DNA of 20,184 bases from Phycisphaerales bacterium (GCA_028288775.1 JAQGHP010000356.1:1-20184); one strand, 5' to 3'. Numbered from the stretch's first letter, positions 1 through 7,970 are shown. The notes: generated by a model from the sequence alone, not told the origin. Numbers and translations: made by a program.

Positions 1-32
1 CATGCCACGACGGTACGCTCTCCCGAACACGA

Positions 33-76
33 TTCGGACCTCCGGTCCGACCGGGCCGATACGGCCCGGCTCCGAA
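33..76. other. Nested inverted repeats, possible branched RNA or DNA fold
   Basis: Two adjacent hairpins are visible. One pairs 35-40 with 44-49 around a 3-nt loop; the other is a perfect 8-bp stem of 51-58 with 62-69 around a 3-nt loop. A 6-bp outer pair, 33-38 with 71-76, could enclose both but competes with the first hairpin. There is no following T tract, so an intrinsic terminator is not supported. The role is unknown; it could be a REP-like element or the end of a feature that starts outside the window. Confidence 0.45.
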
Positions 77-133
77 CAGGTCTTGTCTGTCCGCACGTTT
101 TGACCCTTTGAGGCGGCATGGGAACCCAGCGCC

Positions 134-221
134 TCTTACGTCCCTCCGGAGGTGAGTGGCTGCTTCTGCTCTTTCCCCAGGGCTCGCGCGCCGTGGGCTA
201 AGGTCTTACGCCCCTCCGGGG
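134..221. repeat. Pair of short imperfect direct repeats with palindromic cores
   Basis: A roughly 16-base word beginning TCTTACG and ending CCCTCCGG occurs at 134-149 and, with one change, at 204-219. The first copy runs into the palindrome CCTCCGGAGG (143-152), and the second into a CCCC-TCC-GGGG hairpin (211-221). Between them, 176-197 can form an imperfect hairpin around a CGCGC centre. A shorter relative, ending in CTCCGGGCTCA, is visible near 4088-4108. This resembles a dispersed REP-like intergenic element. The second copy overlaps the stop codon of the deoC gene on the minus strand. Confidence 0.45.
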
Positions 222-916
222 CTCATTCTGCACTCTGCACTTATTATCCCCACCGCCCCACTCATCCCCAGCCGATCCGCCCCCGCGTCGAGCATCGCCT
301 TTGCCGTCGCCCAATCCCGAATCCCTCCCGACGCTTTCACGAGCATCCCCTCCCCATATTTCTTGAGCAGCGCCACGGCCACCGCGCTCGCTCCCCCCGC
401 CGGGTGAAACCCCGTGCTGGTCTTCACAAAATCAAACCCGCTCTCCCGCGCCGCCCGGCACCCTGCCGCGATCGCGGCTTCCCCCCGCTCGGCGCCCAGC
501 GACAGGAGATACGCCGTCTCCAAAATCACCTTCAGGACAACGTCTCGCCGCACCGCCCGCGCCGCCTTGGCCACTTCCAGCAGTTCCGCCCGCACCGCAT
601 CCACATTCCCCGCCGCCAGCAGCGGCAGATGCGCCACCACATCAATCTCCCCCGCCCCATCCTTCACCGCCACGGTCGCCTCGATCGCCTTGACGGTCGA
701 TTTGGAAGTCCCATGCGGAAATGCAACAACACTGCAAACCGGAACCCCGCTCCCCCGCAGCGCAGCCGAGGCTTTCGCCACCCACACAGGCGCAATGCAA
801 ACGCTGGCAAACCGGTATTGCGCCCCCTCCGCCGCGACCTTCATCACCTCGGCTTCCGTGGCTTCGGGCTTGAGAATGGTGTGTTCGATCTTCGCCGCGA
901 GTTCCGCCTGGGTCAT
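206..916 (-). CDS. deoC: Deoxyribose-phosphate aldolase
   Basis: Class I aldolase that reversibly splits 2-deoxyribose 5-phosphate into glyceraldehyde 3-phosphate and acetaldehyde in cytoplasmic deoxynucleoside catabolism. The 236-residue product is a normal length for the family. The Schiff-base lysine lies in VKTSTG (K165), the proton-relay lysine in VKASGGIRD (K194), and the catalytic aspartate in EIDVVAHL (D92). The reading frame is open upstream to 1012, but I chose the ATG at 914-916 because homology begins there (MTQAELAAKIEHT) and AAAGGAT lies just upstream. The gene follows the oxidoreductase gene on the same strand after 116 bp, so the two may be co-transcribed. No other deo gene is nearby. 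The active-site residues make the assignment firm. Confidence 0.93.
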   Translation of the reverse strand: MTQAELAAKIEHTILKPEATEAEVMKVAAEGAQYRFASVCIAPVWVAKASAALRGSGVPVCSVVAFPHGTSKSTVKAIEATVAVKDGAGEIDVVAHLPLLAAGNVDAVRAELLEVAKAARAVRRDVVLKVILETAYLLSLGAERGEAAIAAGCRAARESGFDFVKTSTGFHPAGGASAVAVALLKKYGEGMLVKASGGIRDWATAKAMLDAGADRLGMSGAVGIISAECRMSPGGA

Positions 917-1032
917 ATGTCTGCCGATCCTTTCACACCCGGCTTCCAAGACTTTCAAGGATAGAACTGGCCCAAACGCATATAAGGGAACGAGGCTTGT
1001 TTTACTCGTCACCCTTTACACTTTCTCCTTCT

Positions 1033-2379
<1,347 letters not shown>

Positions 2380-3028
2380 GATTTCCTCAATCCCTTGGAA
2401 CCCACACAATCCTCCCCCTCAAAAATGCCGCTTCCCCACGTAGAACGAATACCTCAGCCCGGCAACGCCGTTATACACCTTTGCCCCGCGACCAGAACCG
2501 CGTGAGCCGATTGCATCCCGGCCCAAGTTCCACCCCCGTTAAATTTCCCCCGGCACCCCGCACCTCTCAACGCCCTTCGAGCCGGGACTGATTCTGCGGG
2601 ATTGGCCCCAGCGAACCGCCCTACCAAAAATCGACCGGACGTTGCAACATTTACTCTCCCGCAAACCCGCATGCACCACCCCGGGGGGGGTGTGTACATT
2701 TGGAGCATTGTGGTGCGCAATTCTGTCCCACCCGCCGCCCACACCCCCTCCCAGCCTCTGAAAACGGGACTTCGGTCGGAAATCGACGGATCAGAAAACG
2801 CGCCAGAGCGCAATCCCGAGGAACGATCGTTCCCCTCCCTCCCCCACGAAGCCCCGCAACCAACCATGACCGACACCCCTGACCGCCCCCCCTCACAGCG
2901 CGCACCCTCAAACCCCATTTACACCCCGCGGCGGGGTCGCGTGACCGATTTTGACCGATTTTGACCGATTTAAAGGCACTTTTCCTAACGAATTTGATAA
3001 ATGAAATATGAAATTGCTCTTGCAACAA
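2380..3028. other. Long intergenic stretch without a convincing gene
   Basis: The open frames here are short, proline- or glycine-rich and have no recognisable domain or ribosome-binding site, so I call no gene. Visible structure includes a run of eight G at 2683-2690 inside a C-rich/G-rich inverted context, a perfect 14-bp palindrome at 2820-2833 centred on CGATCG, a 6-bp hairpin at 2923-2937, and three tandem 10-mers at 2942-2971. It is the left border of the accessory region and may hold the promoter of the oxidoreductase gene, but I see no clear -35/-10 pair. Confidence 0.6.
2942..2971. repeat. Three perfect tandem copies of TGACCGATTT
   Basis: Three identical 10-base units follow each other without spacer at 2942-2951, 2952-2961 and 2962-2971. 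A 10-bp period places each copy on the same face of the DNA helix, as in direct-repeat operators or iterons. No gene starts within several hundred bases on either strand, so no regulated gene can be named. A hairpin (2923-2937) lies immediately to the left. Confidence 0.7.
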
Positions 3029-3199
3029 CGAAGGTGCCAATACGAAGGTGCCGGCCACCTCCACATACGAAGGTGCCACCACATACGAAGGTGCCAGCCA
3101 CACCACATACGAAGGTGCCAGCCACCTTCAATCATCCCAGCCACCTTCAATCATCCACAAACGAAGGTGCCACCACAAACGAAGGTGCCAGCCACCTTC
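3029..3199. repeat. Left REP-like cluster beside the RAYT gene
   Basis: Seven copies of CGAAGGTGCC start at 3029, 3043, 3068, 3086, 3110, 3162 and 3180. Two of them continue into CCACCTTC and form hairpins at 3111-3129 and 3181-3199, each with a 7-bp stem and 5-nt loop. Between copies five and six a 19-base unit containing CCACCTTCAATCATCC is repeated in tandem (3119-3137 and 3138-3156). The same core word appears in the opposite orientation beyond the other end of the transposase gene. Clustered imperfect palindromes at a RAYT gene are the classic REP/BIME arrangement. Confidence 0.8.
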
Positions 3200-3208
3200 A
3201 TCATAACC

Positions 3209-3910
3209 CTATGTTAATAGCTCACTTCCCGTTTCAGTGAAATTGTTCCCAGGTTTCCTTTGTCCGCCCCGTGGGCGGAGGGTGATTTCCAAGCCCAGCC
3301 GTCTGGCCATCGTGCCGACCCACGCTTCCTGCCCGAAGGGCCGGCCGCGTTGGAGGCTCGTGCGAACGCTTTCCAGTTCCTCGTCCTTCCAACGTGCCTC
3401 GACCCACTGGTCCCAATCCGCCGGTCGGGGGAGGGGCCATTCACTAAACATCGCGGCGAACCCCCCGTGCCGCAGCGAGTCGCTGCACCAAGGCCACTGG
3501 CCGGCGCGTTCCGCCAAGCCGGCACGCAGCGGGTTGGCTTCGACATACCGCAACACCGTCAGCAAATGCGCATCCTCCTGCACCGGGAAACTCTTGAACC
3601 GCCCCTGGTAAAGGTGGCCGCCGATCGTGTCGTGATAATGCGTACGGTAGCGCTTGACGTGCGTGTTGCTGATCCAAGCCATGAGGCGGGAAAGGTCGCC
3701 GTCGGCGTGCGGCCGGAGGACCAGATGCCAATGATTGGGCATCAGGCACAGCCCCAAAACCCGGCACGGCGTGCGCTCCAGCCCCTGCGCGACTATCTCG
3801 ATGAAAGCTTGATAATCGCGATGCTTGTGAAAAATTTTAGCCCGCCGGTTGGCGCGGTTGAGCACATGATAAACCACGCCGCCCGCCGTCAGGCGCCTTG
3901 GTCGTCCCAT
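3209..3910 (-). CDS. REP-associated tyrosine transposase (RAYT, Y1/HUH type)
   Basis: Single-strand DNA transposase of the IS200/IS605-related Y1 family, 233 residues. It starts with MGRPRRLTAGGVVYHVLNR, a typical RAYT beginning. The metal-binding HUH motif is H60-W61-H62 in MPNHWHLVL, and the likely catalytic tyrosine is Y122 in LRYVEANPLRAGL. Members of this family are domesticated and act on REP hairpins rather than moving a classical insertion sequence. The frame is open back to 4078, but that extension only translates the flanking repeats, so I chose the ATG at 3908-3910 (AGGA sits about 10 bases upstream). The REP-like clusters on both sides, in opposite orientations, support the assignment. 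No second ORF or terminal IS ends are seen. The gene appears intact. Confidence 0.92.
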   Translation of the reverse strand: MGRPRRLTAGGVVYHVLNRANRRAKIFHKHRDYQAFIEIVAQGLERTPCRVLGLCLMPNHWHLVLRPHADGDLSRLMAWISNTHVKRYRTHYHDTIGGHLYQGRFKSFPVQEDAHLLTVLRYVEANPLRAGLAERAGQWPWCSDSLRHGGFAAMFSEWPLPRPADWDQWVEARWKDEELESVRTSLQRGRPFGQEAWVGTMARRLGLEITLRPRGGQRKPGNNFTETGSELLT

Positions 3911-3971
3911 GGCAAGGAATCCTATCAAAACGTGATGTCGATGGAAGCCGTTTGACCGCTTGGCCTTATCG

Positions 3972-4090
3972 CGAAGGTGGCTGGCACTTTCGCCGTGGTG
4001 GCACCTTCGCGGTGGTGGCACCTTCGCCGTGGTTGGTCGCGACTTGCGCCTTAAGGAAGTGCCATTCGTGGCTGGCACCTTCGCCGTGGC
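3972..4090. repeat. Right REP-like cluster, inverted relative to the left one
   Basis: The word GGCACCTTCG, the reverse complement of the left-cluster core, occurs at 4000-4009, 4017-4026 and 4074-4083, with a one-base variant at 3983-3992. The first unit (3972-3987) reads CGAAGGTGGCTGGCAC and can pair with following units. Several units are linked by CCGTGGTGG-like spacers. The cluster lies upstream of the RAYT gene in its reading direction, so it may also contain its promoter or an autoregulatory site. Confidence 0.78.
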
Positions 4091-4123
4091 TTGACGCCTC
4101 CGGGCTCAGGTAAGCAGCAGGCG

Positions 4124-4975
4124 TTACAGCAATATAGCGCCGCGCCCAATGCAGTCATTGTAAGTTTTCAGCCACCCCTTGACCGCTCGAAAGCCTTTGA
4201 GATGTAGGTTCAGCACAGCTGGATCTCTGGCGAATTTCTCCGCGTCGGCGGTAAAATAGGACGTCGTCGCCAGCAACGAATGTTGCGCTCGCTCCTGTTG
4301 CTGGACACCGTATAGTGAGCGCACCAACTCGACTCGAACGGGATTGTCTGGCGAGTAACGCTTACATTCTACGATGTACTTCGTTCGGACTTTGAGTTTA
4401 TCGGCACTGAAGGCGATAATGTCCCGTCCGCCGTCGCGCGTTTTCTGAGTCAACTCCACCTCGAAGCCAAAGCCGCGAAGAATCTCAGCGATGATCTGCT
4501 CGAATTCCCTTGAACTAACTTCGTACAGCTTTCCCGGATGGCGAGAGACGAATCGCATAAGTTCAGAATCACAAAGCCTTACCGCTTCAATAACTGCTGG
4601 AGTCGGCTCGTCGAAGGGGAATATCTCCAAGAAGGGCTGTATCTTGCGGAGCCGGACGGGGTGCGATAGTTTGCGTAGCGCGTTGTGCTCTACGTGATAT
4701 ACTCGCGATCGCGATACTTTGAAGATTCGGCCGCACTCGGAGGGGGTATATGTGTAGCCGTCCAACCAACCGTATCGGAGCTTGAGCAATTCGCGCTCGC
4801 GGTATGTTAACGTCTTTAGGACATTAATGATGGTTTCATCCAGGGCATTGCGCTCGTCGTCGGGTAGTGCTCGCTTCAAATGTTCGACCAAATGCATCAA
4901 GCAGAAGTCGTTTGCCCAAGGGAGCCTGCGACATCCCTCTACAGCACAACGCTCTCGAGAGTATGACCTTGCCAT
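4124..4975 (-). CDS. Zinc-knuckle / sigma-70 region 4 / Mrr-type nuclease fusion protein
   Basis: A 283-residue protein with three visible parts. Residues 10-28 hold a C-x4-C-x9-C-x2-H putative zinc site, like the short CxxxGC...CxxH knuckles of phage and restriction proteins. Residues ~55-108 match sigma-70 region 4: LTYRERELLKLRYG, then a helix-turn-helix (FKVSRSRVYHVE) and NALRKLSHPVR. No region 2 is present, so it is not a functional sigma factor. Residues ~155-255 look like an Mrr-type PD-(D/E)xK nuclease: SREFEQIIAEILRGFGF, then RDGGRD (D185) and VECKR (E203, K205). A plausible role is sequence-guided DNA cleavage or restriction. The frame opens with TTG at 4993, but I chose ATG at 4973-4975, nine bases after GGTGGAG. 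GC is visibly below that of neighbours. Domain calls are fairly firm; function is inferred. Confidence 0.85.
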   Translation of the reverse strand: MARSYSRERCAVEGCRRLPWANDFCLMHLVEHLKRALPDDERNALDETIINVLKTLTYRERELLKLRYGWLDGYTYTPSECGRIFKVSRSRVYHVEHNALRKLSHPVRLRKIQPFLEIFPFDEPTPAVIEAVRLCDSELMRFVSRHPGKLYEVSSREFEQIIAEILRGFGFEVELTQKTRDGGRDIIAFSADKLKVRTKYIVECKRYSPDNPVRVELVRSLYGVQQQERAQHSLLATTSYFTADAEKFARDPAVLNLHLKGFRAVKGWLKTYNDCIGRGAILL

Positions 4976-5023
4976 CCTAAACAGCTCCACCAAAAAACGG
5001 ATGTATGCACCTTACGCAATTTC

Positions 5024-5323
5024 TTACGCACCCCCGTGGTGCCACCCCTCACCCTTAATATTTAGTGCTTCCAAGTTGTCTGAATTCGATGGCCACGGCT
5101 CTACGACTTTTCGTATCCATTTCGACAGGTTCTTATCATTATTGCGCTTTGGCAGGGTTTGGCGCTTGCGGCGCACAACCAACTGCGCGCGATTCGCCTT
5201 ACGCGCATGGGTGTGCTTGTTCTTGTCCTTCGCCCGATGCAGCGCCACATGTCTTGAAAGTTGCTTTTGCCTCACCTTCTTCTGACAAAAACGGCAGTAA
5301 ACCATTTTGTTCATTTTGGCCAT
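5024..5323 (-). CDS. Small basic C2H2 zinc-finger protein
   Basis: A 99-residue, strongly basic protein with one zinc-finger-like motif near the N-terminus: YCRFC followed by SRHVALH, that is C-x2-C-x11-H-x3-H, one residue shorter than the classical spacing. The rest is rich in Lys, Arg, Asn and Trp without a known domain. It may bind DNA or RNA. The ATG at 5321-5323 directly abuts GAAGG; the ATG at 5312-5314, eight bases after GAAGGA, has better spacing, so the start is uncertain by three codons. The gene lies 48 bp upstream of the nuclease fusion gene on the same strand and shares its lower GC (25 of 60 G+C in 5101-5160), so the two look like one acquired cassette. A DNA-binding partner or regulator is inference only. 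Confidence 0.7.
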   Translation of the reverse strand: MAKMNKMVYCRFCQKKVRQKQLSRHVALHRAKDKNKHTHARKANRAQLVVRRKRQTLPKRNNDKNLSKWIRKVVEPWPSNSDNLEALNIKGEGWHHGGA

Positions 5324-5462
5324 CCTTCGGGTGGCTTCTACTTCGCGAAAGACTCCTTGACGCGTCCTCCGAGCGCCATTCGATATTGAGAGACCCGGGA
5401 AAAGGGGCCCGGAGAAGGCGCATAAGCCATTCTAGCAATAATGCTACGCGCTCCGCGTCCGC

Positions 5463-6425
5463 CTACTTCCCCGCCGCGATTAAATCGAACCGCTTGGCAA
5501 ACTCCGGCAGCGGCAATCCCGTGTCTTCGATGCTCCCCCACCCGTCATATCCGGCTTCATCCAGTGCGGCGCGTACCGCCGGCCAGTCGATGCTTCCGTC
5601 GCGGGGGTGGACGAACGCGCCGCCGTGGCCGTCGGGGTTGAGCTTGAAGTCCTTGACGTGCAGCTTGATGATCATTTTCCCCAGCGTCTTGATCCACTCC
5701 TGCGGCGGGGCGTACTTCACGTGATTGCCAATGTCGAAATACGACTTCACCCACGGATTGCCGAACGACGCGACGAAGTGCTTGTAAAACGCAGGCTGCA
5801 CCCACAGATTGTTCCAGACGTTTTCCAGCCCGATGACGATCTTCAACTCCTCGGCCAGCGGAATGAGCTTCTCCACGGCGATGCGCGACGTATCCACCGC
5901 GCGGTTGTGGGCCTTGATGTATTCGGCGTATTTGTCGTTGTCGCCCTCGACCACGCGCGTGACATGGCCGGTCTTCTCGTCAAACTCGATCTTGAACTCC
6001 CACGGCTCGGGCATCGCCATGCCATTCACCCGGCACGGCACGAGCAGAATGTCGTCGGCTCCATAAGCCTTCGCGGCTCGTAGCGCCATGCGCGTGCTCT
6101 CGAGCCCGGCCTCGACCTTCTTCGGGTCGCTGCTGTTGAACTCCATCCACCCGCGTAGGACTGAATGCACCCGCATCCCCATCCCCTCCGCTACCGCGCG
6201 CCCCTTCGCCGCCTCCGCCTCCGGGCAGACGTTGGTTGACTCGACGCCGTCGAACCCCGCCTCCTTGAGAGGCCTGAGCGCCTCCTCCGTCACCGCCTGA
6301 ATGATCATCGCCTTGCGCAGCTTCCCGCGGTATTCGCCGCCGAGGGCGGGGAACCCTGCGCACAGCGCCGTGGCGGCGGTTGCGGTTGCCAAGAATCCGC
6401 GTCGCGTCAGAAGAGAATCAATCAT
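5463..6425 (-). CDS. Exported sugar phosphate isomerase/epimerase-like TIM barrel
   Basis: A 320-residue protein of the xylose isomerase-like / AP endonuclease 2 superfamily. The N-terminus reads LLTRRGFLATATAATAL, a twin-arginine-type leader, so it probably works outside the cytoplasmic membrane. Likely metal ligands sit at barrel strand ends: E201 in IGLENVWNN, D231 in SYFDIGNH, H256 in IKLHVKDF and E300 in GSIEDTG. Planctomycetes carry many such paralogues, often next to Gfo/Idh/MocA oxidoreductases, and the enzyme may isomerise or epimerise a keto-sugar made by such a partner. Here the nearest such oxidoreductase is on the same strand but about 3 kb downstream, beyond the accessory DNA. 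The ATG at 6423-6425 has no clear Shine-Dalgarno but places the leader correctly. The substrate is unknown. Confidence 0.9.
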   Translation of the reverse strand: MIDSLLTRRGFLATATAATALCAGFPALGGEYRGKLRKAMIIQAVTEEALRPLKEAGFDGVESTNVCPEAEAAKGRAVAEGMGMRVHSVLRGWMEFNSSDPKKVEAGLESTRMALRAAKAYGADDILLVPCRVNGMAMPEPWEFKIEFDEKTGHVTRVVEGDNDKYAEYIKAHNRAVDTSRIAVEKLIPLAEELKIVIGLENVWNNLWVQPAFYKHFVASFGNPWVKSYFDIGNHVKYAPPQEWIKTLGKMIIKLHVKDFKLNPDGHGGAFVHPRDGSIDWPAVRAALDEAGYDGWGSIEDTGLPLPEFAKRFDLIAAGK

Positions 6426-6490
6426 TGTGTTGCCAAAAGAGGGTATGGTCCGCGGCCGAAACAGAAGTGATGGGCCGTACTGTTGCTACT

Positions 6491-6505
6491 CATGGCGCAG
6501 CCATG
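6491..6505. other. Short perfect hairpin in divergent intergenic region
   Basis: CATGGC and GCCATG pair as a perfect 6-bp stem around a 3-nt loop. It lies between the divergent isomerase and SGNH hydrolase genes, so it is not a terminator of either. It is probably part of a dispersed REP-like sequence or an operator. Confidence 0.4.
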
Positions 6506-6537
6506 CCGTTGCAGGATGATCGCGTGTGGCGATTTCT

Positions 6538-6563
6538 CCCTCTCCCGGTACGCCGGGGGAGGG
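6538..6563. other. Very stable hairpin with a TACG tetraloop
   Basis: Positions 6538-6548 pair with 6553-6563 over 11 bases with one T:G wobble and a TACG loop. The C-rich and G-rich arms resemble dispersed CCCTCTCCC/GGGAGAGGG-type repeats. Because both neighbouring genes point away from it, a terminator role is unlikely on position grounds; a dispersed palindromic repeat or a leader structure of the hydrolase mRNA fits better. Confidence 0.5.
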
Positions 6564-6676
6564 GACTGGAGGCCACGCCGCGCCGCATACGGTCGCGCTG
6601 CATGCCGTAGCCGTGGCAGTCGCACTGGTTTCGTGCGAACCCTTGGGTTAGGTTCTTGCGACTTACCGGAGAACCC

Positions 6677-7924
6677 ATGCGCCGCCTCCCGCCTTCGTTT
6701 CGTGCCGTGCGATTGCTCCTGGCGCTCGCAGGTTTGTTGCTCACAAGGCCCGCCTTCGCCCAAACCACAGAGACCGTGATCTTCGACATGGACACGGTGG
6801 TCCACCAGCCCGGCGAAATTACCGGCAAGGACAATAAGAAAATCCCCGTCGGGACTGCCGAACCGGTCGAAGGCAAATTCGGCAAGGCTGTGAAGTTCAC
6901 CTTTGCCGAGGGATCGCAAGGCGGATACATGACCGCGCGCGTCCGCCCCGACGCCCAATGGGACCGTGCCGGCGGATTCAGCTTCTGGGTCAAGGGCGAC
7001 GGCTCCCAAAGTTGGGGCGGCATCGAACTGGTGGACAAGGACGACTTCGGCCTGCGCTACGCGTATTGCTTTCCCATCGAATCCAAGCAATGGGAGAAAG
7101 TCGTGGTCCCCTGGGGCGACCTCACCCCCGAGCTGGCAGGCCCGATGGTGGGCGGCAAGGGCGGCTACGCCCCTAGCGGGTTCGGGAACTTCTGGTTCGG
7201 CAAATGGTTTTACTGGCGCGACTACCCCGCCCATTCCTACGCCGTCGATCAGGTGGCGCTGGAGCCTGAGATCACCCCTGACGCCCCCGCCGCGTTTGAG
7301 CCCGGCTTGACGCGCCTGCGCGCCAAGCTCGCCGCCCACAAACCCGTGACGATCGTTACCATGGGCGACTCGCTCAGCGACACGCATCATTGGTCGAACA
7401 AAACCGTGCTCTGGTCGCAGTTGCTGGCCAAGGATCTCAAGGCCAGGTACGGCAGCGAAGTCACCCTCATCAACCCCGCCATCGGCGGCACGACCCTCAG
7501 CCAGAACATGGTCCTGATGCCTCGATGGGGCAGGCAAGCGCCCTCGCCCGATTTGGTAACCATCTGGTTCGGCGGCAACGACTGGGACTCCAACGTCCGC
7601 GGCCCGCGCTTCGCCGAATATTTACGCGTCGCCGTGGACCGCATCCGCCGACAAACGCACGGCAGCGCGGACGTGCTGCTCATGACCACCTGCCCCGGCC
7701 ACGCCCGCTGGGAGACCCTGCGCGAGTTCGAGCAAGCCGTCCGCGACGTCGCCGCCGAAAAGAAGACCGGCCTTGTCGACATCGCCGCCGAGTTCCACAA
7801 GGTGCCTACCGCCGATGAAGCGCTCAAGCAGGAATACTGGGCGTGGGACAAAGTTCACCTGGGAACTAAAGGCCACGAGGTAACAAAGGACGCGGTCATC
7901 AAGGCCATTGATGCGGCGCAGTGA
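6677..7924 (+). CDS. Secreted SGNH/GDSL-family hydrolase with N-terminal beta domain
   Basis: A 415-residue exported hydrolase, probably a carbohydrate or acyl esterase. A Sec signal peptide (LLLALAGLLL, likely cut after PAFA near residue 28) is followed by a ~170-residue beta-rich domain resembling galactose-binding-like or CBM11-type modules (GGFSFWVKGDG, WGGIELVDKDDFGL). The SGNH domain begins near residue 220: block I is TMGDSLSD with nucleophile S232, block II is NPAIGGTT, block III is WFGGNDW with N301, and block V is WDKVHLG with D391 and H394. All four catalytic blocks are present. The frame is open from 6656 (TTG), but the ATG at 6677 follows GGAG by five bases and gives a clean signal peptide. 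It is convergent with the next gene; 46 bp separate the stop codons, with no clear terminator. The substrate is unknown. Confidence 0.9.
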   Translation: MRRLPPSFRAVRLLLALAGLLLTRPAFAQTTETVIFDMDTVVHQPGEITGKDNKKIPVGTAEPVEGKFGKAVKFTFAEGSQGGYMTARVRPDAQWDRAGGFSFWVKGDGSQSWGGIELVDKDDFGLRYAYCFPIESKQWEKVVVPWGDLTPELAGPMVGGKGGYAPSGFGNFWFGKWFYWRDYPAHSYAVDQVALEPEITPDAPAAFEPGLTRLRAKLAAHKPVTIVTMGDSLSDTHHWSNKTVLWSQLLAKDLKARYGSEVTLINPAIGGTTLSQNMVLMPRWGRQAPSPDLVTIWFGGNDWDSNVRGPRFAEYLRVAVDRIRRQTHGSADVLLMTTCPGHARWETLREFEQAVRDVAAEKKTGLVDIAAEFHKVPTADEALKQEYWAWDKVHLGTKGHEVTKDAVIKAIDAAQ

Positions 7925-7970
7925 TTCGAGAACAAATGCGCGGGTCTACGCAGCGACGATGTCGACGATA

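Noticed and set aside
2454..2964. Overlapping 120- to 154-codon open frames on both strands in the long gene-free stretch
   Set aside because: They are low-complexity (Pro- or Gly-rich), overlap each other on opposite strands, lack ribosome-binding sites and have no recognisable domain; high GC makes such frames common by chance.
3029..3199. CRISPR-like array of short repeats
   Set aside because: The repeats are only about 10 bases long, the spacing is irregular, the spacers are partly repeats themselves and no cas gene is present; the RAYT neighbour explains the palindromes.
2908..3240. Open frames encoding WHLRMWW-like or HTKVPAT-like repeated peptides
   Set aside because: They are translations of the REP-like DNA repeats in several frames, not genes.
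3209..3910. A complete IS200/IS605 insertion sequence
   Set aside because: The protein has the RAYT-type form, no TnpB partner or single subterminal hairpin pair is seen, and the multiple REP copies on both sides fit a domesticated RAYT instead.
3911..4078. N-terminal extension of the RAYT protein
   Set aside because: It translates the right REP cluster; family homology begins at MGRPRRLT, so the shorter start is preferred.
4124..4975. Functional alternative sigma factor
   Set aside because: Only region 4 is present; region 2, needed for core binding and promoter melting, is absent, and a nuclease domain follows.
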